Assembly: GCA_033964015.1 (NCBI GenBank)
Contig: JAWWUD010000101.1
Coordinates: 248,001 to 312,000 of the forward strand
DNA: 64,000 nucleotides
From: Scolanthus callimorphus
Taxonomy: Eukaryota > Cnidaria > Anthozoa > Actiniaria > Edwardsiidae
Reading direction: 5' to 3'
Shown: positions 45,401 to 58,400 of the stretch, piece after piece
How the letters are laid out: the number at the start of each line of letters is the position of its first letter
Position numbering within the stretch: the stretch's first letter is position 1
Notes under the pieces: model-generated
Told to the model about the DNA's origin: nothing
The model's database searches: none
What the model saw: the letters and a program-made list of their open reading frames with translations, nothing else
Translations under genes and position numbers: made by a program

Positions 45401-48400
45401 GCAAGTCACCTTGACGACCTTCGTCATCGGAGTCCGTAGTAGTGTTGTATTTTAGCATGACCTATAGCTATCATATTTTAGTGGTATAGCTATCATATAA
45501 GCAATTAAGCCCTGGCAAAAAAGGAAATTTGGCATGTCTTTTATATTACAGCCTAAAATTACAATAGATATATATGTTTTGGTATATATATCGGGCTCAA
45601 AAATATCGAGCTACACGCCTGTGCCCCACCAGTTGAAAAGCCTCCATATGTAGCTTACGACCAAGCGTCTGAAAAAAGGCACATATAATAGTTAAACCAC
45701 AAATTTATTTTTTGAACTGCGATCTTTTAGCTCGATATGAATGAATTATGACCTTTCCAATAACTCTGAAAGATACCTAACGAAAGATACCTAACGAAGC
45801 GAAAATTCCCCACTTTCTAAAAGAGGAGGAAAATAGCTTTTTCTGAGCCTTTCCCAGAGGTTTAGGGAAAAACGGGATCAAGGGCATTAGTTTTATTGGA
45901 ACACTGGATATTGCAAATACAAATACAGTGGGGTTCTAGGCGTTCGCCAGTTTTTCCCAGTTGTGTTGTATAAGTTGGTGAATAACAATCGTTTTAGGGC
46001 AAAGACGTCCACTTTATCTACACTTTATTTTCTTCAAAAAGACATTTATTCAAGGTTCTTAACTTTTCGGAAAGGGAAGGGAACATTGATCCTGTGGGAG
46101 GGGCCCGTACCTGGGTTTTAATCTCGCACCAAATGACCTTTTCCATTGTGAATGATAATGCATAGTCCCAAGCATACATACACTAGAATTTGCCTCAATC
46201 CCACCACTTTTTTTTATTCAAAACCTGCCAGAATATTATAAGCAATAAGCATCCTGTGCATTCACTTGCGCTTTATTTAAAATTTTGAAAACTTCCTGAG
46301 TAAGCGCCCGCTTTGTTTTTCATATCGAGGTGATCCATGTTTAGTCTGATTCTTTTTTTAGCTGAGGCAGATTTGCGGGTTTATAGGAAGTTGAAGGGCT
46401 TTTCGCTTTTGCTCATCAATACCATAAATTAAAGTCACCGCGGGAACGTATAAGACTTCTTCTTCTTCTTCTTCTTCTTCTTCCATTTACTCCACCTCCA
46501 TCAATTATGATGATTCTTGTGGGTTTTAAATTACATACAAAAATAAACATTAAGGAGTTACATAAATAATTAAACTTGAACGGGAAACAAAAATATTCAT
46601 TTCACTAAACTGTTTAAATTCATTTATGTGTGAATTCTGAATAGAAAATAACGGTGCGTCAAGGGTGAAACTACAAGGAACGAAATTCTCTATAAAAACA
46701 AACAGGGAAAAAGTTTCCATTTTGTTTGATCGTATAGGCAAGTAATTTTTTCGAATCGGATGGCAAACCTTTAGGGAATAAAAATTAACTTTGTCTGTGG
46801 TTTAAATATTCAAATACACCTAAAAATGCTTGTTCAAGTTGTTTTGCGTTAGTTTCTCGTTTGGTGCCGCTAAGAAAAGCGGAATTTATTTTCATAGCGC
46901 GAGCTACAGCAGTTTGAGAATGGAGTTTTGTGGATTAAGCAAAATCTAATTATATTAGTATTTAGATTAATATTAAAGCGGAGGATAGTGATTAACTTGG
47001 AATAACCAGTTCCAATTCTGAGAAAGTGCCGTTTATTCTAGACTGATTCGACACCTAATCGCTCAGCCGCTTTTTAAAGAATTGTGGCCGGCGTTTTTCT
47101 TGAAAAACATTCTTCAAATCCGGCTACTGTTTTCAATAACAGGGCAAACGTTTCAACAAAAAAATGAACTACAAAAATAAAATAAATTACAAATATGGCT
47201 AAGCCACAGTCCTAGTGCAGTTTATAGTGGCTTTAATTAATAGTTCAGAATTATGGAATACAAGACGGCTGTCGCTGAGACAAAAAGCAGAGCGGCATTG
47301 TTATATTTGCTTATGCCTCTTTAATCCTTTAATAAGATATTATCTAAGATTTTACTAAACGTTGAAACTATCACCCGGGAAATTTCGGAGCCTTTAGCCT
47401 AAAATGCGTATTTTCCTCGAACACCTGCACGTCACCGCAGGCCTGCGTTGGACCGAAAAGTCAAAACACTATTTTACACCCTTATACAATACGAGTTTGT
47501 AATCTATTGCCCCCTTTTTCATTGAAAAATGGAAATGTTTTTCCCATTAGGAAGCCATTCTCTTGGACGGAAGACGTTTAAACGGTTCGAACTTTTAACT
47601 TCACAGGGACACTATTTCTAATGCAATTTGAAACAAAGATTAAAAATTAAGCGACTTCTTTGGCCGGATTTTATTCTGTGGAATTCGACACACGAAATTT
47701 GACCTATGATTTAGACGTAAAAAGTCGGTCTTTCTCAGTTAAATGATACATCGAAAAGGCACAATGGCTTTTTGAATTGGTCACGTCTAACTTCCCTCGG
47801 TGCACGACTGGGCAAGAAAACCGCTTCTTGGATTGTGTTATCTTCCTGTGTTTACCCGAATAATTATCCACCTTTTACGACATTAGAAGTCAAATATAAG
47901 TTCCATTAAAATTTCATTGTCTTTTTTTTACTGAAGTCAATTAGAAACCTTGATGCGGCGTTAATGGCTAAATTGGTTGTTTTAATGAATCGAACTATGA
48001 TAAAGCGGATATGAAAATATATTGAAATATAATAATGAAGTTAGAAGAAGACAAGATAGTCTATCTTACACCTGTTTGCCACGTCACTCTGTGGAGAATA
48101 GTGAGATTGACATATTTAATAATCTCCTTTTAAAATGCAAAATTCACGGGTTAAATATTAAGCAACTTTAACACGTTTAGTTTAAATGGCCTCCTCGTTG
48201 CTTGCTATGGTTGTGTATGGAATATAAAATGGTAAAGAATGCGTCTGCGACACTCTTCCGCTATTCAGGAAGAAGACCCTCACAAGTGTAAGTAAATGGT
48301 TTAGCAATTTATCACGAAGATCCGGTTCCTAAAGCAGGCGAATCTGTTATGTAAACAAAGACGATGTGATACACGTGTCTTTCTGTAGCTTAGTTTATCA

Positions 48401-48870
48401 AAAATACCACCTAATTGGGATTACTGTTATCTGCCTTACCTACACAAATGTTCCCGTCTAGCAAATGAACAACAACAAGATTGAATTGACTATATTTTTG
48501 TCAGTCATCCTGAACAGGTTTAGTTCATTTGCCGGTTAATTTAAATAACGCCATTTTAGTTTTGTCGCCCGACCGTTGCGACTTATTATAGAATGAAGAT
48601 TAAGATAAGAGGGAAAATGAGGGATAGAAGTTCCTGTATTCTAATTGTAGCAATGCTTAAGCAGAACCTCCACCATAACGATGGCCACGCTTCAACTACC
48701 TAGGAACACCTATAATAAGGTCGATCATGATTGTACAAACTATAAATCACCTCAGTATTCTGAATTGATCTGTAACGTATTACTATTTACGTTAAGAATG
48801 CTACGATCCAAATACATCCTCTGAAAAATGTGAAACATTTCTCCCAAAAAAAATTGATAAAATGAATTTA
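42420..48870. other. 6.4 kb without supported gene or element
   Basis: Scanned in six frames: only short frames (for example 43796-44026, 45248-45439) without motifs, splice context or codon support. It contains a (CTT)n microsatellite at 46454-46482 and long AT-rich stretches. It may be intron or intergenic DNA. Confidence 0.4.
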
Positions 48871-48872
48871 AC

Positions 48873-49160
48873 CTTTGTTTCAAGAAGAAATATAATCAAG
48901 CTTAGCTATCATATATAAACGGCGGAACAGTTTATTAAAATTGTGCTAGAGATGGCAAACGTACAAAATGCGTCGAGTAGAATCGGAGAACTAAGGCATA
49001 TTAGAGATTTCTCATAACAATCAAAATTTTCCGCTGCGCTACGCAAATTTAAATTACAATGGAAGCGTGCACTGAATAAGAAGCACGAGAGCACAAGTTA
49101 AGAACTTTACACTTGTTTGTTTTTTCACTGGTATCAATTTATTCACAAGAATGTCTATCT
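48873..49160. repeat. segmental duplication, copy 1
   Basis: From CTTTGTTTCAAGAAG to GAATGTCTATCT, nearly identical to 49631-49908 in direct orientation. It includes the flank and first part of a Harbinger arm (from GAGATTTCTCATAAC). Copy 1 retains GCGCTACGCAAATTTAAA, lost in copy 2. Confidence 0.85.
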
Positions 49161-49182
49161 GCTGTCTAAGCTGCTGTACCTC

Positions 49183-49630
49183 TGTTACGAAGCGATTCTA
49201 GTAAATTCACTAGTTCATTTGTAGTCATGCCAGTTAACATGAATTATTATACATTTGCAGTAATTTGTAGTTTCCCCTACGTCTACATCATAAGTACACT
49301 TTTGTAGATTACGATATTTATAAAAGTGTGGTGCTCGGAACTTCCCATTGGAATTCAACGGTATTTTCCTTTTTAAGATTATCCCTTTTCCCACGGTTAG
49401 TGCACATGCTCTGATCTGATAGTCTTGGTCTAAGCCCGAATTCTAGACATTGGCCGGACATTCCTACATTTGGCACTAAAAACACCCCTTATCAGGCTGA
49501 TCTCCCATGGGAACCTTCCGAGAGCCAGCACCTATATAAAGCGTATGTAAGTTGAATAAAGATATAGTACAGTACAGTATAGTATGAGAATCTTGTTCAA
49601 TTGAAAAGACACCGATCCCAACTCGTTACA
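49183..49630 (+). mobile_element. probable solo LTR
   Basis: Starts TGTTACGAAGCG and ends CCCAACTCGTTACA. Inside are a TATA box (CCTATATAAAGCG, about 49531) and an AATAAAG signal (about 49556), as in Ty3/gypsy-type LTRs. No 5-bp target duplication; instead it lies between the two copies of the segmental duplication. Confidence 0.5.
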
Positions 49631-49908
49631 CTTTGTTTCAAGAAGAAATATAATCAAGCTTAGCTATCATATATAAACGCCGGAACAGTTTATTGAAATT
49701 GTGCTAGAGATGGCAAACGTACAAATGCGTCGACTAGAATCGGAGAACTAAGGCATATTAGGGATTTCTCATAACAATAAAAATTTTCCGCTGCTTGAAT
49801 TACAATGGAAGCGTGCACTGAATAAGAAGCACGAGAGGTACAAGTTAAGAACTTTACACTTGTTTGTTTTTTTCACTGGTATCAATTTATTCACAAGAAT
49901 GTCTATCT
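49631..49908. repeat. segmental duplication, copy 2
   Basis: Begins immediately after the probable LTR and runs into the left arm of the Harbinger transposon. The partner is 48873-49160. Confidence 0.85.
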
Positions 49909-49952
49909 TTCTTCACAATAAGCGTAATAACGCGAACGCCTTTTTACTGAAG

Positions 49953-50184
49953 TACTACCATTTTCGTTCAACCCTGAAGCTTGCAAATTTGATCGCGTTG
50001 TTTTACGTTTCAAACGTGACGTTTTGTCGAGAAGTTGTCGCGTTTCTCGCTCACTGATTGGCTGAAAAATAACGGTCAAAAGACCAGCCAATCAGCGAGC
50101 GAGAATCTGACAAAACGTCAAGTTTGAAACGTGAAACAAGGCGAAAACATTTGCAAGCTTCAGGGTTGAGCGAAAATGGTAGTA
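49953..50184. mobile_element. hairpin MITE nested in the Harbinger left arm
   Basis: TACTACCATTTTCGTTCAAC at the left, its complement ending ATGGTAGTA at the right. Arms are about 105 bp with CCAATCAGCGAGCGAGAA. The corresponding site in the right arm is uninterrupted, which proves insertion after arm formation. Confidence 0.85.
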
Positions 50185-50338
50185 ATTTGTTCTCAGAAAT
50201 ATCTGTTTGTTCAACGGTGGACTTGGAAAGGAATATATTTTGCATAGGCAGATACGGCTCGGTGGCGCAGTGTGTTTGTGCACGGCACACTGTGCGTACG
50301 GCCCTACGGTACCGTACGGCCCTCACCGTACGGTGAGT

Positions 50339-50770
50339 TCTGCCCAAGGTTTGGAGCTCCTGGACCACTGACGACGTGTATTTTCTTATCAATGCACGCT
50401 TGCAGCGAGCCACTATGGCAGATAACTTAGCCTTTTTATAGAACTTCTTGACCTCTGGTGGAACATAGTAGTTACTGAAATCAACTTTTGGCACAAGCTG
50501 CCACGGCCTCCCATCCCTTGGTCCTTTCACTCATTCAAGCTTGGGATATGACGGACGTTTCAGATCCTTCTGGTGTTTTCTTCACTATAATTAAATTGAA
50601 AGGAATCACTATCTCGCTAAATAATTAATACAATTTGTATAAAATAGCATAAAACTTACATCTTTCTGTCTTTCTAGAAGCACTAGTTGACTGGGACGCG
50701 GTTTGTCTGGACTCTCCTCCTCGACTACAAAAGGCCTCCAAATCGACATCGCTAAACTACGTTTTATGTC
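50339..50770 (-). pseudogene. possible second Harbinger ORF, uncertain
   Basis: Minus strand: MSIWRPFVVEEESPDKPRPS to a gtaagt donor near 50660, then KDLKRPSYPKLE, a stop, and PRDGRPWQLVPKVDF, YYVPPEVKKFYKKAK. Basic and helical. Its position and divergence from the transposase suggest the accessory DNA-binding protein of Harbinger elements, but I see no clear Myb/SANT motif. It is interrupted by at least one stop. Confidence 0.35.
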
Positions 50771-51258
50771 AATCTACAAACTACCACAGAAACGTGTTTG
50801 CGATGAAAGTTTTACAAACCCTTAATTTTTATAGGAAATCTATGAACATTTGCATTGTTAATGTAAATTCATCCGTTTCTTAAGAACAGAAGAAAAACAA
50901 TTTGGGTTATGCAATCATTTTTGCATTATGCAATACCTTTCAACTGTCGCTTGGCTGACACGATAACAGTATGATAAGAAGTTGTGAAATGTCAGCACCT
51001 TTTTCGGTTTGAAAAGGGACATTTTCACACCCTGCTATATGCAATTTCTTGTGCAGAAATTCTTGTCCAGGCGGTTAGTATCGTATAGGATTTCAGACTA
51101 TTCCCTAGCGATTACAAAAAATTAGGACGACAATAAAGGACTATGTCATCTTCTTTTTAAAATACGAAATTTTTTGTCGACACTGAAAATTGCAAAGTAA
51201 TGAAAAGTTACTGAACAACCGCATTGCAAACTCGAAATGCATATTTTTTTCTTGATCA

Positions 51259-52294
51259 ATGGATAATATAACTTTCCTTCAACTATGTTATATTCTGTGC
51301 ACCATACTTACCACTGTGCCGCCTCTGGTCCCCCAAGATGCATTAGATTCTGGATTTCTTATTTGTTGTTATTGTATACTCCATTTTTTGGTAAGCATCC
51401 CGCCAGCGACATTATTTCAACATATCGATCAATCGTTTCCGCAGTCCCTTCTTCAAGTCAGTCGTATCTCTCACAACTTTATCGGACGAGATGTCTATGG
51501 TCTGTTCTCAAGACATGAATATCTATTCTGGCTTCTGAGTGGCGAGACACCAACAACATTTAACGAATTAGCAATAAGAAAATAATGTTCGTGCAGACAT
51601 TTTAATATCAAGAAGAGATGGTCAGGCAAGAAACGCTCAAGGCAGATCTTATACTCTTAGTGTTTCTAACCGACTTTTGTTAGTTCTTATATGGCTTCGA
51701 AAATACCCTAGCATAGATTTGTTGGCTTGCATGTTTGATATCAACATGTCCACAGTTTCTGGAACGATTCATCAAATTGCATCAGTTCTGTGGCATCATT
51801 TCCGCTCCCTTGTAGAATGGCCAAGTCTAAGAGAATGGAAAGGGCTTCGTAACTGGGGGCGATTTCCACATGCCGTCGGTGCAATAGATGGGACGTTTAC
51901 ACCAATAAATCGACCTCCGGCAAACCAGGAACAGTTTTACAGTGGGCATAGACATAGACATGTAATGAGCATTCAAGTTGTGTGCGACTGCTTAGGACAC
52001 ATTCGATTCATCCAGACAGGATTCCCAGGTCATCTAAATGATGCTGGTACCTATTTGAGGATGCAGCCTATTGGACCTGGTCTAGCTCTCGACTTTCCAG
52101 CCGATTGCGAGTTACTAGCTGATAAAGCATATGCTGCACGCCCTCCTCTTCGTACACTTTGGCGACAAGCACAATTAAGAGTTATGCCTCTCCGACTTCG
52201 CAGGATTGCACTAAGGCAGAACACATACCATAAGAGATACAGGATTAAAGTAGAACATGTAATAAAACATATCAACGTTGGTCCCAGCCAGTAA
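51259..52294 (+). pseudogene. HARBI1-like transposase (DDE_Tnp_4), frameshifted
   Basis: The N-terminal part (51259 to about 51580) ends HEYLFWLLSGETPTTFNELA. A 1-nt insertion or 2-nt deletion near 51580 shifts to a frame reading RRDGQARNAQGRSYTLSVSN and on to TAA at 52294. Core motifs: CMFDINMSTVSGTIHQI (helix-turn-helix), VGAIDGTFTPI (first Asp), FPGHLNDAGTYL, LLADKAYAARPPL (second Asp), RYRIKVEHVIKHI (Glu). The frame break makes this copy probably inactive, unless it is an assembly error. Confidence 0.85.
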
Positions 52295-52899
52295 TTTTTG
52301 AATTGTGCGCCTTTATGGCCGAGAGACATGTAAGACTTTTTCTTTCTCTTTAATAATCTTTCGACATCGTTTAAAAATGACAATATAATAAACGATATTT
52401 GTAGGAAAAATAACATCTTAAATGATAGATATTCTTGTGAAAAGGAAAGGGCAAAAAACCGGGATCACGAGGATGGAAGCCCACTGAGCCGAGAGGAAAA
52501 AAAAGCTAAGCCTGAGCTCCAGAGCTCAAGAATGTGCGATGCTGCTGTAGGCACACTTCAGAAAATGCAAGGACTCTTCGAAAAAATGGAAAATAAGATC
52601 TGATGCATAATTATGAAAAGTACTATCTGCCTATGCAAAATATAGTCCTATCCAAGTCCACCGTTGAACAATAGATATTTCTGAGAATAAAATGATTTCA
52701 GTAAAAAAGCGTTGGCGTTATGCGCTTATTGTAAGAAAGATAGACATTCTTGTGAATAAATTGATACCACTGAAAAAAAAAAAACAAGTGTAAGTTCTTA
52801 GCTTCTCGTGCTTCTTATTCAGTGCACGCTTCCATTGTAATTCAAATTTGCGTAGCGCAGCGGAATTTTTTTATTGTTATGAGAAATCTCTATTACAGT

Positions 52900-53430
52900 A
52901 CGACTTATTTTTTGGAGAGCTGCCCTAAAAATAGAAGAAAAAACGCAATTAAAATCTACAGTTCGGGCTCCCTGTGCTGGGATCACGTGTCGCACGCGCT
53001 GTGTCCCTTGAGAGTACTGTACGAATATGAGGACGAAGAGAGCTCATTAACTACGAACGTTGGCGTGAAAATACGCTATTATCCTTTCAACCTATGGCAA
53101 AGTAAATGGCGTGTAGTGCTAAAGATCATGCTGTCTAGTATTGTGTGCCAAATTTGGTGGAATTTCAGGAAAGTGCAAATTAGGTGCGAGTGGCACTTTA
53201 AGGTAACTAAATTAACCCTAAAATCATGACATTTTCCTGAATTGGCACTTTTGAATGCCTGAACTTGAATGCCGACGTTATTTTCGCTTTCTCATGTCTA
53301 TGTTTATGCATTGTCATGACGCGCACAGAACGCGGAGTGCACCCGCCTAACTGTCTCTCTTATTTCGATAGCTTCAATAATTAGAAGATATCCACTAAGC
53401 CATAAAAAAATTTGTATGAACTCTCATTAG
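52900..53430. other. no confident gene
   Basis: A 135-codon frame (52822-53229) begins inside the Harbinger arm and has no recognisable domain. I do not accept it as a gene. Confidence 0.3.
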
Positions 53431-53433
53431 TAT

Positions 53434-53568
53434 AGGTAATCATACGACTTCGGGTGCAATTTGAAATTAATTTGCACGAGTGAGTATTTCAAAAAGTATC
53501 AAAATTGCACGAGCCCGTACAAGTGCAAATTAATTTCAAATTGCACGAGAAAAGTCGTATGATTACTT
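53434..53568. mobile_element. hairpin MITE, AATTGCACGAG type
   Basis: AGGTAATCATACGACTT at the left, AAGTCGTATGATTACTT at the right, with inner arms of TTTGAAATTAATTTGCAC. It ends against the TIR element at 53571. Confidence 0.8.
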
Positions 53569-53570
53569 AT

Positions 53571-54424
53571 TAATAATATACACGCAAAAATTTTCAGAGA
53601 AAGACAGGTTTCAAGCCGCCACATTATGCACCGAACGCATGCCAGACAAACGAGCAAAGTTTACAAAACCTAACTTGACGAGCTTAAATAAAATGAACTT
53701 GACACAACAATTTCATTTAAAAGGGAAAGGTGGAATTCTGTTTTGTCAATCATCAAATTGTTTTCTGATTCCAAGATAAAATAACATAGCAGAGCCTGAG
53801 TTTACTGGTAGGTTTCTTTCAGTTTGAATTGAATAATTGTTTGTGTTCGGTCAACCAAAACAGGCAAAACATTGTCCAGAAAGGTAGACATAGCTTCCAC
53901 AGAAGACATACCTGAAGTCTTCTCTTGTGTAAACTTTCTTGTAACAGCTAAACAACGAAGATTTAAAGGAATTTGATCCCGGGAATCTTTGCGTATCAAC
54001 ACGTGCTTTCGTGAAGACTTGTGCAGTTCATTTTTAGCGCTAGATTCACAGTCAACGAAGATTTCCCTTCATTTCCTTCCATAACAAAGAACCCAAACTA
54101 AAACAAGTCTTGATAAAGTCCATAAGGAATTCACATTTTGCTTTCCACAAGTTTCGGAAGATGAATTTCATGAACAGAAACCGATTTTTCTCCATCTTGG
54201 CTGGCTCAACAGAATCGAGTGGCGTGACTCAGCTAGCGCGCATTTGATTGGCTCGTACGCAAAATCCATTGTTGTATAAGCCAATAAGGAAGCGAGAAAT
54301 TTTCAATTTGCACTGAAATTACATCTTTTTGCACTGAAATTACATTTTTTTGCACTGAAATTACATTGAAATTGCACTACTCTCGACCAATCAGAATCGA
54401 GAAATTTTTGCGTGTATATTATTA
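53571..54424. mobile_element. 854-bp TIR element, no transposase
   Basis: TAATAATATACACGCAAAAA at the left and its exact complement at the right (23 matching positions in total). The interior holds a 19-bp minisatellite TTTTTGCACTGAAATTACA (three to four copies, 54310-54372) and no convincing ORF. Possibly the same family as the adjoining hairpin (shared GCACTGAAATT-like text). Confidence 0.7.
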
Positions 54425-54429
54425 TGCAA

Positions 54430-55412
54430 TAAATTTCAAGATGTTTGAAACTGAAGAAGCAGAAGTAGTATTTCTTGTTTTATTACCAAACTAGCAACAT
54501 CAGAGCTTTAGCTAGAATTTTGCGAATGTAACGCTTTCTGAAAAGATTGCCCCTGTTACATCAGCCTGCGTGCAGTCGTTGTTTTTTTGCGTAGTGTATC
54601 GAGGAGGAAATGGCCACGCGCCCAAGATGGCGGCTGCGACTACAAGCTCCGGGTTTTCTCGCGATAAACAACGAGTAAAAACAGCGCCTGCAAGCAGGAT
54701 ATTGTTTCGTTGTCGCTGTTCTCTCTATACCAAATAAGTCAAACCAGAAAAGTGACATATGTTTGCTTTATTTTTCTCGAGACATCAGAGTCCAACCTCA
54801 TCCCCCTCGTGTCCTAACAACAGTTTTATTTAATTGGTTGTCGAACATTTGTTGTGACAGCAATTGTTTCTGCTGTTTACCGAAATGACGGGGTACTCGT
54901 GTGCAAATTTCTGGCGACAAGCGAAAAACCTTAACTTAACTCCCATAAATTCTTCTGTTTTTTTCATCAGACATCAGAATCGAACCTTTTTCCTTCCCGT
55001 TTTTTTTTTAACTATTTTAATGGATTGTAGACCTTTTCTTGTGTCAAAAACGCGCGTAAATTCTTCCTGGGTCATGAAAAACCGGGAATTCCGGATTGAA
55101 CGCCAATGTACTGTCAACTTACCGCATCGGTCATTCCGGTTGTGACGAGTGGAAAAGCTTCGGTTGTCCCGCCATTTCGGTTGGAAACGATCCAAAAGGT
55201 TCGTACTATTTGTTCTCCAATGATTTTATGACCAAATAGTAACCGATCCAAGCCGAAATGTGAATAAGCTAATGAAGGTGCCATTCCTCTCGGGATTTAT
55301 CCCATCTGGGAATATTTTATACCATTTGACGCCGATCAAACCAACCAGTTTTCCTTGGGTAATGGTAAGCACCCTAGATGACATTTTCAAATACCATTCT
55401 TGTTCTTTTCAG
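54430..55412. other. 5' region of the synaptotagmin gene, unresolved
   Basis: No confident exon. A possible mini-exon ends GGGTAATG|gtaagc at 55364, with a phase that fits the exon at 55413, but the intron would be only 48 nt. Upstream N-terminal exons may lie outside the window. Confidence 0.3.
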
Positions 55413-58400
55413 TGGTGTCGAAACAAACCATCGTGCTGATAGTGGTAGTAGGTGTAGCCACAGCTCTTAGTACAGCATTCCTTATTGTTTTCTGTAAGTG
55501 CATTTGGGTCTGGTGCAAATACAAACGGCGGACAAAGCATACCACACCTCCTAAAGATTACCAGACTTATGCCATCGCACACCACACCAAGTGGCCAGCG
55601 GAGTACACCTATCAGACATACGAGAATGTTCCATCAGATGTAGACAGCGTTGATAACGAGGACCCGTATATTATAGAGACCCCAGGAGATTTTGGGAAAC
55701 TACAGCTGCAGCTGGATTATAGCAGGGAAGACGATGTACTGATCGTGGGGTGGTGCAAGGGAAGGGTGTTATCAGCAAGACAAATATACAGACAGCACAG
55801 GTAGGAAAGCATTTGCATGAGATAAATTCCGCGATATTTAAGTTATGTTTCTGTACGAAACATATCACAAAAATTTGGACTTGTGAAAGTTTACCCTATA
55901 TTTGCAGAATATGTAAGTATTTGTCCTCATGTCTTATTCCGCCTTTAAGGAACCCGGCTCCGGTCAGCTAATAGACCGATCCCGTCTTCGCATTAATTAA
56001 TCACCAAACAATGGGCAGTTTTCCCTATGGATGTCAAAATGTCCGAGCAACAAACTCGAAAGGCGAAGATTTTTAATGAATTCTTCCGCTTTTCGTGACG
56101 AAAATATAACCCCCATATATTTTGAGCGAATTTCTAACACTCACCGACGACCGGTTAGCGCAGTGGTAGAGCGCCGGGCTTATGTGCGGGAGGTTGGAGT
56201 TCAAACCCCGGTCTTTTTCTAAATAAATGAGGAGAAGGTGCTGCCTTTGGTCTAACATCTGCAAATGGTTGGACTTTCGCGTCTTTTCGGGTAAGGACGT
56301 TTTTACGCGTAGGTCCCGTCTCTCACATACACAACACTAACCGGAACCAGAGGGACGTTAAAGAACCACGAGGACCGTCGGAAGTTGCCCAACCTCTGTG
56401 TCACAGAACTCACAATGCTAACACACACCAAGGAGGTTTTAGGATGAGTTATCCGTTAATGTAAAGCGCTTTGAGCCGCGAGGATAAGCGCTATATAAGC
56501 ACGGTTACTTTCCTGCGATCGGTGGATTTTTCATGATGTATGCCAAAGTTAAACAATAGCAACAGTAACTAGGGAGTACAACAATGAATCGGGATCAGTC
56601 ACTTGAAAACGTTTTGTTTTGGATTGGAAGCGAAAAGGCAAAGTTGACATGATGTTATACACCGCTTTCACAATTCAGTTTTTCTAGTTAAAGACGAATG
56701 ATGTAGTCAAAAGCTTGCTGCTCAAGAAATTACTTCAGAATACACAATTTCAGAAACTTTAGTGTGATTTGTCAGTGTATTGGACAACCCTCCTTTTTGA
56801 TGTATTTTGAGAACTTCAGATGCTTATATCTCGTCCAAGAATTGCTGGTTTCAACTCATCATGTCAAATAGCTTAAAAGTTTGAATGCCCATGTAAATGA
56901 GCGGCGGCCATTATGAAAGCGATGTATTGCTCTCTGTTTTTAGATTTATCCCGTCGTTCAAATCCACGACGAGAGCCGAATGATTGATGAGCGGAAGATC
57001 GAGATACAACCGATGACATTCGAGCCTCAGTGGAACGAGGAAGTTTTATTTGCCCTCAGCGGAGACCTGTGGCGTCATTGACCGTGCATGTTCGTGTTCA
57101 CGAGCTGGACTCGTACTCTAATGTCCACGTGATAGGTTGTGTGAAGTTGCCTTTGAGCGAGCATACTTTTGAAGAGCCTGGGTCCAATTGGTATGATATA
57201 GTCGACGAAAATAAGGTACGACTAACCAAGCCGTTGCACGAGCTTCTCACTCCTAAATAATTTACGCGCTATCAACGGATCATTGCAACTATAAGCGGGC
57301 GCACTTTTCAGTTTAGAAATGCCGTTGACAACACAAATACAAGGATGCACTTTCTTCATCAAAAGTCACCCATTTACCAACACGCAGCATTATAGCTAGA
57401 GTCGTCCATACATTATTTGTCAAACAGCTTAGGTGGTTTCTATGACTGTCGTGATATCAATAATAGACCTCTTTACCTCCGCATGCAAGTTGCCAATTTC
57501 AAATGATGTGATGTTTTCATCTTTTGAAATGGTTCCATATCCACGTGAAAATGGCGGGAACAGTTCAGAAAGACAAAGGATGTTTCTTAATGTAAACATC
57601 ACGTGGTTTGAAATGGGCAATCTACATACGTAGATAAAGAGGTCAATTGGCAATCACTTTGCAACCACTCCATATTCAGTTGGTGTTATCAATGTGATGT
57701 TTTGGGGTACTGCGACTTGTAGGTTTTAAAATAAAATGCAGTGCCCAGGTATTATATGCGCGCTCATTTGTCAGGTAGAAAATTCTAGCTTTAAAAACCA
57801 CAGAAATTTCAAGTCTAGCTGCGCGTGCGAGACATCAGCCGGCGCACGTGTAATAGCGCCATTCACTGTTTACCGACATTGCTATTGTAATGCTAATGTG
57901 CCAACTGTAGATGGAATAGCGCCCTTTGTTCTCTGAACCAATCGATCTCTGGTTGGCACATTAATAACAATGGATGACGTCAGCGTGAGCAGCGCTATAC
58001 AAAGATGGATATCTCAAGTTATGTACTTCCCGCAGATATTTGCGGTATCAAAGAGCATACACCAGTTGAAGAAATGCGTGAGGGTGATTGCGCGCTCCTT
58101 GTCCTCCTGTTAAGCTGGGCGTATTTCTCCTGAGTGCACACCTCAATTCCTTAATGATTTTTAATGCCTGTTCCGTTGCAGATTGAGTGCGAATACGTCG
58201 GGGAGGTTTTGCTCTCACTAAACTACTTCCCAACAACCCAGAGATTGACGATTGTAGTACTGAAAGCAAGGAACCTCAAGATAGAAAACGTATCTGGCCT
58301 TTGGGGTGAGTAACGCACAGTGTTTTGTCTTACTTTGCTTTACAATGTATTGGATGGCTTTTTGTTGTTTTTTGATTTTTTTTTTTCTTTGGTTCGCTTT

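Larger units (their letters stand above)
49761..52890 (+). mobile_element. PIF/Harbinger transposon with long inverted arms
   Basis: The left end GGGATTTCTCATAACAAT and right end (complement) GAGATTTCTCATAACAAT open long imperfect inverted arms. These share CAAGTCCACCGTTGAACAA and GCCTATGCAAAATATA out to about 50255 and 52625. Between them lie a HARBI1-like transposase (plus) and a divergent ORF (minus), the usual two-gene plan. TTA occurs at both borders but not in a clean duplication. The left arm carries a nested hairpin. Confidence 0.75.

Noticed and set aside
50270..50340. Nested CCGTACGG palindromes as an operator-like site
   Set aside because: Short GC-rich palindromes at the inner end of a Harbinger arm; no other evidence for a binding site.
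52822..53229. 135-aa ORF as a gene
   Set aside because: It starts inside the Harbinger terminal arm, has no recognisable domain, and no splice or codon support.
56149..56222. tRNA gene
   Set aside because: A and B boxes are present but the acceptor stem does not close and a SINE body with a GCGCTATATAAGC end follows, so it is a SINE head.
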